Notes under the pieces: generated by a model
Seen by the model: the letters and a program-made list of their open reading frames with translations, nothing else
Database searches by the model: none
What the model was told of the DNA's origin: nothing
Part shown: piece by piece, positions 24,677-33,440 of the stretch
Numbering within the stretch: the first letter of the stretch is position 1
Layout of the letters: every line of letters starts with the position of its first letter
Position numbers and translations under genes: made by a program
Source: DATMGU01 sp035555315
Lineage (GTDB): Bacteria; Pseudomonadota; Alphaproteobacteria; ATCC43930; CGMCC-115725
Reading direction: 5' to 3'
DNA length: 64,000 nucleotides
Assembly (NCBI GenBank): GCA_035555315.1
Contig: DATMGU010000019.1
Coordinates: 19,702-83,701 of the forward strand

Positions 24677-25609
24677 GTGCCGGTTGCCACCTTGTCATCC
24701 GCTCCCAGCGGGGGCGCCGCGACGGCGTCCCCCGCTCGCCCTCCGACTCATCGGCGGGGGCCCGGCCGCTTGCTGGTCGCCCCCTCCGTCACGGTGCTGT
24801 TCCTGTGGATGATCGTGCCGCTGGTGATGACCCTGTGGTTCTCGTTCCAGCGCTACAACCTGCTCGACCCGACGGTCACCGGCTTCGCGGGCCTCGACAA
24901 TTACGAGTTCCTCGCGACCGACCCGGATTTCTGGGTGTCACTGACCAACACGCTGATCCTGCTCGGCTCGGTGCTGATCATCACCGTGGGCTTCGGCACC
25001 CTGCTGGCCGTGCTGTTCGACCAGCCTTTCCCGGGCCGCGACGTCGCCCGGGTGCTGGCGATCTCGCCGTTCTTCGTCATGCCGACCGTCAGCGCGCTGC
25101 TCTGGAAGAACCTGATGATGCATCCGATCTACGGCATCTTCGGCAGCATCGCGCGCGCCGTCGGCCTGGAGCCGATCGACTGGTTCGCGCAATATCCAAT
25201 GCTCTCGGTGATCTGCATCGTCTCATGGGAATGGCTGCCCTTCGCGCTGCTGATCCTGCTGACCGCGGTCCAATCGCTCGATCACGAGCAGCGCGAGGCG
25301 GCGCGGATGGATGGCGCCGGCGTCATCGCGCAGTTCTTCTTCATCACCTTGCCGCATCTGCGCCGCGCGATCAGCGTGGTGATCATGATCGAGACGATCT
25401 TCCTGCTGACGGTGTTCGCCGAGATCTTCGTCACCACCTCGGGCGGGCCGGGCAATGCGACCACCAACCTCGCCTTCCTGATCTATGCCCGCGCACTCCT
25501 GCAGTTCGATGTCGGCGGCGCCTCGGCGGGTGGCGTCGTCGCGATCGTGCTGGCCAACATCGTCGCGTTCTTCCTGGTGCGCAGCATCGCCCGTCGGTTG
25601 GAGGTCTGA
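24677..25609 (+). CDS. smoF: Sugar-alcohol ABC transporter permease 1 (MalF-type, SmoF-like)
   Basis: A 310-residue inner-membrane permease with about six hydrophobic spans, beginning LLVAPSVTVLFLWMIVPLVM after a proline-rich cytoplasmic head. The EAA loop, which docks the ATPase, is DHEQREAARMDGAGVIAQFF. VIMIETIFLLTVFAEIFVTT and the conserved TSGGPGNATTNLAFLIYARA are typical of MalF-type polyol permeases. The start is a GTG at 24677 with a weak site upstream; the true start could lie further in because the first 30 residues are low-complexity. It lies between the binding protein and the second permease. Confidence 0.9.
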   Translation: MPVATLSSAPSGGAATASPARPPTHRRGPGRLLVAPSVTVLFLWMIVPLVMTLWFSFQRYNLLDPTVTGFAGLDNYEFLATDPDFWVSLTNTLILLGSVLIITVGFGTLLAVLFDQPFPGRDVARVLAISPFFVMPTVSALLWKNLMMHPIYGIFGSIARAVGLEPIDWFAQYPMLSVICIVSWEWLPFALLILLTAVQSLDHEQREAARMDGAGVIAQFFFITLPHLRRAISVVIMIETIFLLTVFAEIFVTTSGGPGNATTNLAFLIYARALLQFDVGGASAGGVVAIVLANIVAFFLVRSIARRLEV

Positions 25610-25613
25610 TCCC

Positions 25614-26435
25614 GTGGAAGACAGTTTCAACCGCAAGGCGCTGGTCACCATCATCGGTTGGGGGGTGGCGTTGGCGCTGTTCTTCCCGATCTTCTGGATG
25701 GTACTGACCAGCTTCAAGACCGAGACGGCGGCGGTCGCGACACCGCCGCAATTCCTGTTCACCCCGACCCTCGACAGCTATGCCGAGGTCCAGGCGCGGT
25801 CGGATTATCTCAGCTTCGCGCTCAACAGCGTGATCATCTCGGTCGGCGGCACGGTCCTGGCGCTGCTGCTGGCCATCCCCGCCGCCTATGCCATGGCCTT
25901 TCACCCGACGCACCGCACCCGCGGCATCCTGCTCTGGATGCTGTCCACCAAGATGCTGCCGCCGGTCGGCGTGCTGGTGCCGATCTACCTGCTGTTCCGC
26001 ACCGCCGGCCTGCTGGATACCCAGACCGGGCTGGTCGCAATCTACGCGCTGATGAACCTGCCGATCGTCGTCTGGATGCTATTCACCTTCTACAAGGAGG
26101 TGCCGCACGAGATCCTGGAGGCCGGCCGCATGGATGGCGCCCGCACCTGGAGCGAGGTGTGGTTCCTGCTGATGCCGCTCACCCTGCCCGGCATCGCCTC
26201 GACCGGCCTGCTCTCGCTGATCCTGTGCTGGAACGAGGCGTTCTGGAGCCTCAATCTCACCTCCTCCAGCGCGGCCCCCCTGACCGCGTTCATCGCCTCG
26301 TTTTCCAGCCCCGAGGGGCTGTTTTTCGCGAAGCTCTCCGCGGCCTCGACCATCGCGGTCGCTCCCATCCTCGTATTCGGCTGGCTCAGCCAACGCCAGC
26401 TTGTGCGTGGCCTGACCTTCGGCGCCGTGAAGTAG
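25614..26435 (+). CDS. smoG: Sugar-alcohol ABC transporter permease 2 (MalG-type, SmoG-like)
   Basis: A 273-residue MalG-type permease with six predicted membrane helices, starting VTIIGWGVALALFFPIFWMV. The EAA loop is PHEILEAGRMDGARTWSEVW, and LKTE-type N-terminal periplasmic segment LTSFKTETAAVATPPQFLF is characteristic. The GTG start at 25614 has a GGAGG site (25600-25604) inside the end of the previous gene. It forms the heterodimeric channel with the upstream permease. Confidence 0.9.
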   Translation: MEDSFNRKALVTIIGWGVALALFFPIFWMVLTSFKTETAAVATPPQFLFTPTLDSYAEVQARSDYLSFALNSVIISVGGTVLALLLAIPAAYAMAFHPTHRTRGILLWMLSTKMLPPVGVLVPIYLLFRTAGLLDTQTGLVAIYALMNLPIVVWMLFTFYKEVPHEILEAGRMDGARTWSEVWFLLMPLTLPGIASTGLLSLILCWNEAFWSLNLTSSSAAPLTAFIASFSSPEGLFFAKLSAASTIAVAPILVFGWLSQRQLVRGLTFGAVK

Positions 26436-26446
26436 GAACGTAATCC

Positions 26447-27550
26447 ATGGCAACTCTCACCCTGCGCAGCCTGCGTAAGAGCTTCGGCGCGGTCGAAGTC
26501 ATCAAGGGCATCGACCTCGATGTGGCGGATCGCGAGTTCGTGGTCTTCGTCGGTCCCTCCGGCTGCGGCAAATCCACTCTGCTGCGCATGATCGCCGGCC
26601 TCGAACAGATCTCCGGCGGCGATCTCCTGATCGACGACAAGCGGGTCAACGATGTCGGCCCAGCCGATCGGGAACTCGCCATGGTGTTCCAGTCCTATGC
26701 GCTCTACCCGCATATGACGGTGCGGCAGAATATGGGCTTCGCCCTCCGCCTGGCCCGCGTGCCGCGCGCCGAGCGCGATCGAAAGGTGGCCGAGGCCGCG
26801 CGCATCCTGCAACTGGAACGGTATCTGGACCGCACGCCCAAGGAGCTGTCCGGCGGCCAGCGCCAGCGCGTCGCGATCGGCCGCGCCATCGTGCGCAACC
26901 CCAAGGTCTTTCTGTTCGACGAGCCGCTGTCCAATCTCGATGCCGCCCTGCGCGGCCAGATGCGCATCGAACTCGCGCGGCTGCACGAGGAACTGCAGGC
27001 GACGATGATCTATGTCACCCACGACCAGGTCGAGGCGATGACCATGGCGGATAAGATCGTCGTGCTGCAGGGCGGCTCCGTCGAGCAGATCGGCACGCCG
27101 CTGCAGCTTTATCATCATCCCGCCAATTTGTTCGTGGCCGGCTTCATCGGCTCGCCGCGCATGAACCTGATCGAGGGGCGGATCGCCAGCGCCGAGGCCG
27201 GCGGCGTGGTGGTGGAACTGCCGACCGGCGGGCGGATCGCGGTGCCGGTATCGCCCGGCTCGGCACGGCCGGGCGATACCGTAACCTTGGGCATCCGGCC
27301 CGAGGCGCTGCGGCCGGCTGCCGAGGGTCCGCTCGCCGGAGCGGTCCAGTTGGTGGAGCGGCTTGGCGGCCTCACGTTGCTCTATGTCGATCTTGGCGGT
27401 GCCCTGCCGGTGATCGTGCAGATCGACGGCAGTGACGGTACCCGCTCCCATACTCCCATCCGCCTCGCCGTCGATGCCGCCGCCTGCCATGTCTTCGACA
27501 GCGCCGGGCTGACCATGCCGCATCTCACCCGTCACCCGCTGGCGGCCTAG
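26447..27550 (+). CDS. smoK: Sugar-alcohol ABC transporter ATP-binding protein (MalK/UgpC type)
   Basis: A 367-residue CUT1-type ATPase. Walker A is GPSGCGKST (about residues 37-45), the Q-loop is MVFQSYALYPHMTV, the signature LSGGQRQRVAIGRA, Walker B VFLFDEPLSNLD and the switch histidine lies in IYVTHDQVEAMTM. The C-terminal 130 residues make the OB-fold regulatory domain (FIGSPRMNLIEGRI and onward). It powers the adjacent permease pair. Xylulokinase starts 17 bp after its stop, so transport and phosphorylation are encoded together. Confidence 0.93.
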   Translation: MATLTLRSLRKSFGAVEVIKGIDLDVADREFVVFVGPSGCGKSTLLRMIAGLEQISGGDLLIDDKRVNDVGPADRELAMVFQSYALYPHMTVRQNMGFALRLARVPRAERDRKVAEAARILQLERYLDRTPKELSGGQRQRVAIGRAIVRNPKVFLFDEPLSNLDAALRGQMRIELARLHEELQATMIYVTHDQVEAMTMADKIVVLQGGSVEQIGTPLQLYHHPANLFVAGFIGSPRMNLIEGRIASAEAGGVVVELPTGGRIAVPVSPGSARPGDTVTLGIRPEALRPAAEGPLAGAVQLVERLGGLTLLYVDLGGALPVIVQIDGSDGTRSHTPIRLAVDAAACHVFDSAGLTMPHLTRHPLAA

Positions 27551-27567
27551 GAGCAGGCTCCACTCCC

Positions 27568-29034
27568 ATGTTCCTCGGGCTCGATTTCGGCACCTCGGCG
27601 GTGAAGGCGCTTCTGGTCGACGACGAGCAGCGAACGGTCGGCAGCGCCGCCGCCGCCCTCACCGTTTCCCGTCCGGCACCGGGCCATAGCGAGCAGGATC
27701 CCGAAGCTTGGTGGCAGGCCATGCTGGACGCGGTGGACGCGCTCAAAGCGGCCCATCCGCGAGAACTCGCCGCGGTGCGCGGCATCGGGCTTTCCGGCCA
27801 GATGCATGGCGCGGTGCTGCTGGACAGCGCCGGCGCGGTGCTGCGTCCCTGCATCCTGTGGAACGACGTCCGCTCGGTCGCCGAATGCCGGGAGCTGGAG
27901 CAAGCCTTTCCGGCGCTGCACGGGGTCAGCGGCAATCTCGCCATGCCCGGCTTCACCGCCCCGAAGCTGCTGTGGGTGCGCAAGCACGAGCCGGCGATCT
28001 TCGCCCGGACGGCGACGGTGCTGCTGCCGAAGGCCTGGATCCGCTTTCGGCTGACCGGCGAACAGATCGAGGAGATGTCCGACGCCTCGGGCACGCTGTG
28101 GCTCGATGTCGGCGCGCGGGACTGGTCGGATGCCGCCCTCGCCGCTTGCGGCCTATCGCGGGCCGCCATGCCCCGTCTGGTCGAGGGCAATGCCCCGGCG
28201 GGCACGCTGCTGCCGGCGCTCGCAGCCCGGTGGGGAATGAGCGGGTCGGGAATGCAGGGGCGGCCGATCCTGGCGGGGGGTGCGGGCGACAACGCCGCCG
28301 GTGCTGTCGGCCTCTCCGCCATCCGGCCGGGTGCGGCTTTCGTCTCGCTCGGCACCTCCGGCGTGCTGTTCGCCACCACCGACCGCTTCGCCCCTTATCC
28401 GCGGGCCGCCGTGCATGCCTTCTGCCACGCGCTGCCCGGCCTTTGGCACCAGATGGGGGTGACCTTGTCCGCCGCCGCCTCACTCGCCTGGTGGGCCGGG
28501 ATCGTCGGGCGCGACGAGACGGCCCTGCTGGCCGAGCTTCCCATGCCCACCGCCCCCAGCCCGGCGCTGTTCCTGCCCTACCTGGCCGGCGAACGGACGC
28601 CGCATAACGACGGCGCCATTCGCGGTGCCTTCGCCGGCCTCTCGAACGAGACCGACCGAGCCAAGCTGACCCAGGCGGTCCTCGAAGGCGTGGCGTTTTC
28701 GTTCTGCGATTGCCGGGATGCTCTGGCCGCCTCCGGCACCACGATCACGGAAGCGGACGTCATCGGCGGCGGCTCACGCTCGCGGGTCTGGATCGGGATC
28801 ATCGCCGCGGCGTTGAACATACCGCTACACCGCCTGGCGGATGGCGAGCAAGGCGGGGCCTTCGGTGCCGCCCGCCTGGCGCGCATGGCGGTGACCGGCG
28901 AAGACCCCCAATCCGTTTGCCCGCCCCCCATCCGGGTCGAAACCATCGAGCCGGACCCGGCGCTGGCCGAGGCCTATGCACGGCGGATCGGGCAGTACCG
29001 CGCGCTCTATGGCGGGATCTCCCGCGCGCTTTGA
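27568..29034 (+). CDS. xylB: Xylulokinase
   Basis: A 488-residue FGGY-family kinase that phosphorylates D-xylulose to D-xylulose-5-phosphate. The N-terminal ATPase motif is MFLGLDFGTSAVKALLVDDE. The xylulokinase-specific GLSGQMHGAVLLDSAGAVLR contains the Q-M-H-G substrate block, followed by CILWNDVRSVAECREL. The C-terminal actin-like half has GAGDNAAGAVGLSAIRPGAA, PYLAGERTPHNDGAIRGAFA and IGGGSRSRVWIGIIAAALNI. Length is typical. As last gene of the polyol operon it converts the dehydrogenase product into the substrate of the phosphoketolase encoded 21 kb to the left. It is convergent with the amidohydrolase (20 bp between stops). Confidence 0.93.
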   Translation: MFLGLDFGTSAVKALLVDDEQRTVGSAAAALTVSRPAPGHSEQDPEAWWQAMLDAVDALKAAHPRELAAVRGIGLSGQMHGAVLLDSAGAVLRPCILWNDVRSVAECRELEQAFPALHGVSGNLAMPGFTAPKLLWVRKHEPAIFARTATVLLPKAWIRFRLTGEQIEEMSDASGTLWLDVGARDWSDAALAACGLSRAAMPRLVEGNAPAGTLLPALAARWGMSGSGMQGRPILAGGAGDNAAGAVGLSAIRPGAAFVSLGTSGVLFATTDRFAPYPRAAVHAFCHALPGLWHQMGVTLSAAASLAWWAGIVGRDETALLAELPMPTAPSPALFLPYLAGERTPHNDGAIRGAFAGLSNETDRAKLTQAVLEGVAFSFCDCRDALAASGTTITEADVIGGGSRSRVWIGIIAAALNIPLHRLADGEQGGAFGAARLARMAVTGEDPQSVCPPPIRVETIEPDPALAEAYARRIGQYRALYGGISRAL

Positions 29035-29054
29035 CAGAGGATCGCCGGATCCGG

Positions 29055-30506
29055 TCAACATCCCCACGCCGCAGCGGCCTCCAGAAAGCGCAGGGAGAAG
29101 GCCGGCAGGGCATCGCGTAGGTGGGCGAGCTGCGGGGCGGCCCGTGCCCGCGTCTCCGCCATCCGCAGGGCCGCGTCGCGCAGCATGGCGGCCTCGTCGA
29201 AGACCAGAATGCGGCCGTCCCGCATGACCCAGCCGCCATCCACCATGACCGAGCTGACCGAGGATGGGCCGGCATGCTGCACCAGGGTCGCCACATCCGC
29301 ATCGAGCGACAGGGTCGCGGCGTCGCGACAGCGCACCAGCACCAGATCGGCGAGTTGACCGACCGCGATCCGGCCGAGCTTGCCGCCGAGGCCTAACGAA
29401 AAGGCCGCGTTCCGCGTCGCCATCTCCAGCACCTGGGCATGGCGCGGCCAGCCGGATGGGTCGCCGCCGGCGCGGCGCGGCAGCATCAGCGCCAGGCGCA
29501 TCGCCTCGAACAGGTCGTGACGGCCGGCCGTATTCGCCGAATCGGTACCGAGAGCGACACGCAGCCCGCAGATGCCGCAGGCCTGCCACGGCATGATGCC
29601 GCTGCCGAGCATGAGGTTGCTGGCCGGGTTATGCGCCAGCGTCACGTCATGGCGCGCCAGCACCTCGCGCTCCTCCGCCGACAGCCAGACGCCATGGGCA
29701 CAGGTCAGACACCCCTCCAGCATGCCCTCGCGCGCCATCTGCGCCACCAAACCGCCCGGCCGCTGCCGCCCGAGCATCGCCTGGGCGCGGGTTTCGAGCA
29801 GATGGGTGTGCACGGCGACGCCATGCCGGTCGCGCAGCTGGCGCCATAACGCCCAGGCTTCCGGGGAGCAGCGCTGCGGCGCGTTCGGACCGAGCTGCAA
29901 CTGGACGCGGCCGGACCCGGCCCGGGCGAGCCCGACCAGATCGCCGAACCGGCCAGCATAGCGCGCCGCATCGAGCGGCGGCGGTTCGCCGACCACATCC
30001 CGCAGCTGGTCCGGCAACGGCACCCCGAGCAATCGATAGTCGGACAGATCATGCAGGAACGGCGCGTAGCCGACCCGCAGATGGGAAACCTCATGAGCCT
30101 CCATCGCGACCTCGGCCAGGTGCATGGCGGGCGCGTGGTCGATGGTTCCGGTGATGCCGCCGCGGATGCGTTCGGCGGCACCGAGCAGGATCGCCGCGCG
30201 CAGCCCGGTCGCGTCGATGGCGCGGCCATGGATCGTCGTGTGCAGCGCCCAGAGTTCCAGCGGCAGGCTGTTCTCGGTGCCGCGCAACAGGGGCGAATAG
30301 CCGTGGGCATGGCTGTCCACCAGACCGGGAATGAGCCAATGATCGGCCGCCGCGACGATGTCGCCCGCCCGCGCGTTGAGCTGCGCCCTGTCCTCGTCGG
30401 ACCAGGCGAGACCGGCGATCGAGTGCCCCTCGATCAACACCGAGCCGCGGTGGAACGCGCCGTCCCGCAGCACCAGGGCGCCATCGATCACGGTTGATTG
30501 CGTCAT
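29055..30506 (-). CDS. Amidohydrolase-superfamily deaminase/chlorohydrolase-type protein
   Basis: A 483-residue amidohydrolase of the cytosine deaminase / TrzN-AtzA / 8-oxoguanine deaminase branch. These are mononuclear metal enzymes that hydrolyse C-N or C-Cl bonds in heterocycles. Metal ligands are visible as IPGLVDSHAHGYSPLLRG (H-x-H, residues about 67-69), AVHTHLLE (third His), LTCAHGVWLS (His), and the aspartate in VALGTDSANTAGRHDLFEAM. The catalytic Glu may be that of HLLE. The C-terminal part rebuilds the beta-sandwich (GKLGRIAVGQLADLVLVRCR). Its start overlaps the LysR stop by 4 bp, making it the last gene of the cluster A operon. The substrate is unknown; a purine, pyrimidine or triazine-like ring is plausible. 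Confidence 0.85.
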   Translation of the reverse strand: MTQSTVIDGALVLRDGAFHRGSVLIEGHSIAGLAWSDEDRAQLNARAGDIVAAADHWLIPGLVDSHAHGYSPLLRGTENSLPLELWALHTTIHGRAIDATGLRAAILLGAAERIRGGITGTIDHAPAMHLAEVAMEAHEVSHLRVGYAPFLHDLSDYRLLGVPLPDQLRDVVGEPPPLDAARYAGRFGDLVGLARAGSGRVQLQLGPNAPQRCSPEAWALWRQLRDRHGVAVHTHLLETRAQAMLGRQRPGGLVAQMAREGMLEGCLTCAHGVWLSAEEREVLARHDVTLAHNPASNLMLGSGIMPWQACGICGLRVALGTDSANTAGRHDLFEAMRLALMLPRRAGGDPSGWPRHAQVLEMATRNAAFSLGLGGKLGRIAVGQLADLVLVRCRDAATLSLDADVATLVQHAGPSSVSSVMVDGGWVMRDGRILVFDEAAMLRDAALRMAETRARAAPQLAHLRDALPAFSLRFLEAAAAWGC

Positions 30507-31453
30507 GTCATGGCATCCAACAAGGCGAACCCCCGCACCAGATCGTTCACGATCATACTGGCGGCCGGCGACAGCGTGCGCTTGGCGGGAATATAGAGGC
30601 CGATCTCCAGATGCTCGGATAGCGGCGAGGCGATCGGGATCCAGACAAGTTCCCCCGTCGCGATCTCCCGCAGGAAGCCGAAGCGCGTGAAAAAGGCGAT
30701 GCCCATCTCGGCGCGAACGATGTGGCGCATCATCTCGATCGAATTCGACGTGAAGCGCGGCGTGCTCCGGTTGCGAAAGGCCATGAACTCGTCGCCGAGC
30801 GGCGCCGCGAACGGCACGCTTTCGGTCTGCAGCAGGACGGGAAATCCCTCGAAGTCGGCGAAGCTCAGCGATTGCCGGTCCGCCAGCGGATGTTGCGCCG
30901 ACATGATCGCGCCGAGCGGCGCTTTGATGCTGGTCACCAGCTCCAACTCGGCGGTAACCGGCGCCGTGAAGGTCAGCCCCAGATCGGCGCGCCCGGCATT
31001 GACCTCCTTGATCACGACGCTGGGTGCGGCGGACAACACGGTGAAGGAGACGGCGCGATAGCGCTCGCTGATGGTCTCCAGCACGCGCGGCAGGAAATCG
31101 ACGAGCAGGCTGTCGAGGGCGACGATCCGCACGTGGCCGCTACGGATGCCGCTCAGGCTGTCGATCTCGGCCAGCATCCGGTCGTGATTATTCAGCGTAT
31201 CGCGCACGTGACGCAACAGCACTTCGCCGGCTGGCGTCGGCCGCATCCCGTCGGGCAGCCGATCGAACAGCTTGACGCCCAGATCCTGCTCGACCCGCAG
31301 GATTTGCCGGTTGATCGCGGAGGAAGCGATGTTCAGGGTCTGAGCGGCCCGCCGGATGGATCCCTGGCGCGCCACCTCCGCCAGATAGCGCAGGACGGTG
31401 GCGTGGATCTGCCGGCGATGCCGCCCGGCGACCAGGGGTTCCGGCGGTGTCAG
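30503..31453 (-). CDS. LysR-family transcriptional regulator embedded in cluster A
   Basis: A LysR regulator of about 316 residues. The HTH reads GSIRRAAQTLNIASSAINRQ, an arrangement seen in CbbR/NAC-like relatives. Conserved linker QDLGVKLFDRLPDGMRPTPA and effector-domain segments (SGHVRIVALDSLLVDFLPRV, NAGRADLGLTFTAPV) follow. No ATG, GTG or TTG stands in a suitable place. The most economical start is a CTG at 31453-31451 that overlaps the enoyl-CoA hydratase stop by 4 bp (CTGA), parallel to the ATGA overlaps elsewhere in this operon. The start is therefore tentative. Unusually for a LysR gene it is transcribed with the genes it probably controls, between the hydratase and the amidohydrolase. 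Confidence 0.85.
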   Translation of the reverse strand: MTPPEPLVAGRHRRQIHATVLRYLAEVARQGSIRRAAQTLNIASSAINRQILRVEQDLGVKLFDRLPDGMRPTPAGEVLLRHVRDTLNNHDRMLAEIDSLSGIRSGHVRIVALDSLLVDFLPRVLETISERYRAVSFTVLSAAPSVVIKEVNAGRADLGLTFTAPVTAELELVTSIKAPLGAIMSAQHPLADRQSLSFADFEGFPVLLQTESVPFAAPLGDEFMAFRNRSTPRFTSNSIEMMRHIVRAEMGIAFFTRFGFLREIATGELVWIPIASPLSEHLEIGLYIPAKRTLSPAASMIVNDLVRGFALLDAMT

Positions 31454-32223
31454 AGCCCGGTCCAGACCGGCGCGCGCTTCTCGCGGAACGCGCGAACCCC
31501 TTCCTCGCCATCGGCGGAGGCGAGGCATTCCATCAGGGCCGGCAGACGCTGCGCCTGCGCCTCGGCCGCCGACAGATGCGCCGTGCGCCGCACCGTCTGC
31601 TTGATCGCGCGCAACGAGAGCGGCGCGCAGGCCAGGATATCGGCCAGCCAGCGATCGACCGCGGCATCCAGATCGGCACGTGGCACCACCTCGTTCACCA
31701 GCCCTTGGGCAAGCGCCTCGGTGGCGGTGACGCGCTTGCCGGTCAGCAGCATCCCCATGGCGGCGCGATAGCCGATCTGCCGCTGCAACAGCACCATCCC
31801 ACCATCCAGCGGCAGCCGGCCGACACGCGGCTCGGTCAGGCCCAACGTCGCCTCGACGGCGGCGATGGCGATGTCGCAACCCAGCATCATCTCCAACCCG
31901 CCACCCAGCGCATGGCCGTTGACCCGGGCGATCACCGGCACATCGAGCGTGGTGCGCAGCGACAACCCACCGAAGCCGGAAGGATGCGAGGCCGCCCAAT
32001 AGGCGAGGCCGCTGCGCCCGACATGGCTCATATCGGCACCGACGCAAAACGCCCGATCACCCGCCCCGGTCAGCACGACCGCCCGAATAGCGCGATCGGC
32101 CTCGATCCGCTGCCAGATCGCCTCCAGCGCCTCCGTGGCCTCGGCGTCCAACGCGTTCAACACGGCCGGCCGATCGATCGTCACGCGGGCGACGTGATCG
32201 GCGATGGTCAACAGCACCGTCAT
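31450..32223 (-). CDS. Enoyl-CoA hydratase/isomerase family protein
   Basis: A 257-residue crotonase-fold protein. It opens ADHVARVTIDRPAVLNALDA (the usual N-terminal strand-turn). The CoA-binding oxyanion half-site is GDRAFCVGADMSHVG, the second oxyanion motif is VNGHALGGGLEMMLGCDIAI, and the active-site carboxylate region GLTEPRVGRLPLDGGMVLLQ keeps the glutamate of T-E-P. It overlaps both neighbours by 4 bp. With a class III CoA-transferase upstream it suggests activation of an acid to its CoA ester followed by hydration or isomerisation. Substrate chain type is unknown. Confidence 0.88.
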   Translation of the reverse strand: MTVLLTIADHVARVTIDRPAVLNALDAEATEALEAIWQRIEADRAIRAVVLTGAGDRAFCVGADMSHVGRSGLAYWAASHPSGFGGLSLRTTLDVPVIARVNGHALGGGLEMMLGCDIAIAAVEATLGLTEPRVGRLPLDGGMVLLQRQIGYRAAMGMLLTGKRVTATEALAQGLVNEVVPRADLDAAVDRWLADILACAPLSLRAIKQTVRRTAHLSAAEAQAQRLPALMECLASADGEEGVRAFREKRAPVWTGL

Positions 32224-33440
32224 GCCAGCACGCCCTCCGCGCGCAGCTTGGCGATCGTGGCCGGCGCGTAGCCGAACCCAGCGAGCACTTCATCCGCATC
32301 GCCGCCCAGCGATGGCGGGGCATGACGCAGGACGAAACCGCCATCGGTCAGATGCACCGGCGAGCCGACCAGGCCGAGGGGCTCGGCGCCCGTTACATCG
32401 CCCGAGGCTACTTCACCCGACGTCCGCACCAGCATGCCGTTCACCGCGGTCTGCGGGTCGGCCAACGCCTCGGAGAGCTTGCGCACGGGGGCACAGAGCA
32501 GATCGCGGGCTTCCAGCGCCGCGATCCAATGCGCCGTCGACGCGGTGGCGAAGCGCGCGCGCAGGATGGCATGCAGCGCGGTCCGGTTTTCCATCGAGCG
32601 TTCGAAGGTGGTGAACCGCTCGTCCTCGGAAAGATCGTCGATCCCGATCGCCAGCGAGATCTCGCGCAGCGGGTTGGCCTTGAACGCGCCGACCACGACC
32701 AGCGCGCCGTCCGTGGTCGCAAACGCCCCGGTATGCGGCATCGAGCCCCAGCTGAAGTCCCGGCCCCGCATCAGCGCCATCGCCGCTTCCTGCATCTGCA
32801 TCGCCAGCATGCTGTCATAGAGCGATACGGAGACCATCTGCCCCTGCCCGGTCTGCGCCCGCTGCAGCAACGCCAGCAGGATGGCCTGCACCAGATGCAT
32901 GCCGGCGGAATAATCGGCGAGCGAGGTCGGATAGATCGTCATCGAGTCGGACGGATCCGATTTGCGCGCCATCACCCCGCTCATCGCCTGCGCCAGCACG
33001 TCCTGGCCGCCCTTATGCGCATAGGGGCCCTCGGTGCCGAAACCGGTGCCGAAGGCGAAGATCAGCCTTGGGTTACGGGCCCGCAACGCCTCGTAGCCGA
33101 GCCCCATCCGCTCCATGACCCCGGCGCGGAAATTATTCACCACCACATCCGCGCCATCGATCAACCGCCGGACCAACGCGAGCCCGGCCGGTGCTTTCAG
33201 ATCGATGGCTATGCTGCGCTTGTTGCGGTTGAGGCTGCAGAAAACCGGGTTCTGCAAGCCTGCCGGATCGTCGCCGATCGAGGTGCGCGACAGGTCTCCG
33301 GCGCCGATGCGCTCGATCTTGACGACCTCGGCACCATAATCGCCAAGCATCTGGGTACAGCAGGGACCGAGCATCACCTGGGTGAAATCCACCACCTTGA
33401 TGCCCGAAAGCGGCTGCACGGAACCGGCCTTGACGGTCAT
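32220..33440 (-). CDS. CaiB/BaiF class III CoA-transferase
   Basis: A 406-residue family III CoA-transferase that moves CoA from a donor ester to an acid. The N-terminus PLSGIKVVDFTQVMLGPCCT, then YGAEVVKIERIGAGDLSRTS and LNRNKRSIAIDLKAPAGLAL, are family landmarks. The catalytic aspartate is expected in PTSLADYSAGMHLVQAILLA. The start at 33440 is fixed by an ATGA overlap with the preceding flavoprotein; the frame continues upstream only as a shadow. It overlaps the hydratase gene downstream in the same way. The acyl substrate is probably made by, or is the product of, the oxidoreductase. Confidence 0.9.
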   Translation of the reverse strand: MTVKAGSVQPLSGIKVVDFTQVMLGPCCTQMLGDYGAEVVKIERIGAGDLSRTSIGDDPAGLQNPVFCSLNRNKRSIAIDLKAPAGLALVRRLIDGADVVVNNFRAGVMERMGLGYEALRARNPRLIFAFGTGFGTEGPYAHKGGQDVLAQAMSGVMARKSDPSDSMTIYPTSLADYSAGMHLVQAILLALLQRAQTGQGQMVSVSLYDSMLAMQMQEAAMALMRGRDFSWGSMPHTGAFATTDGALVVVGAFKANPLREISLAIGIDDLSEDERFTTFERSMENRTALHAILRARFATASTAHWIAALEARDLLCAPVRKLSEALADPQTAVNGMLVRTSGEVASGDVTGAEPLGLVGSPVHLTDGGFVLRHAPPSLGGDADEVLAGFGYAPATIAKLRAEGVLA

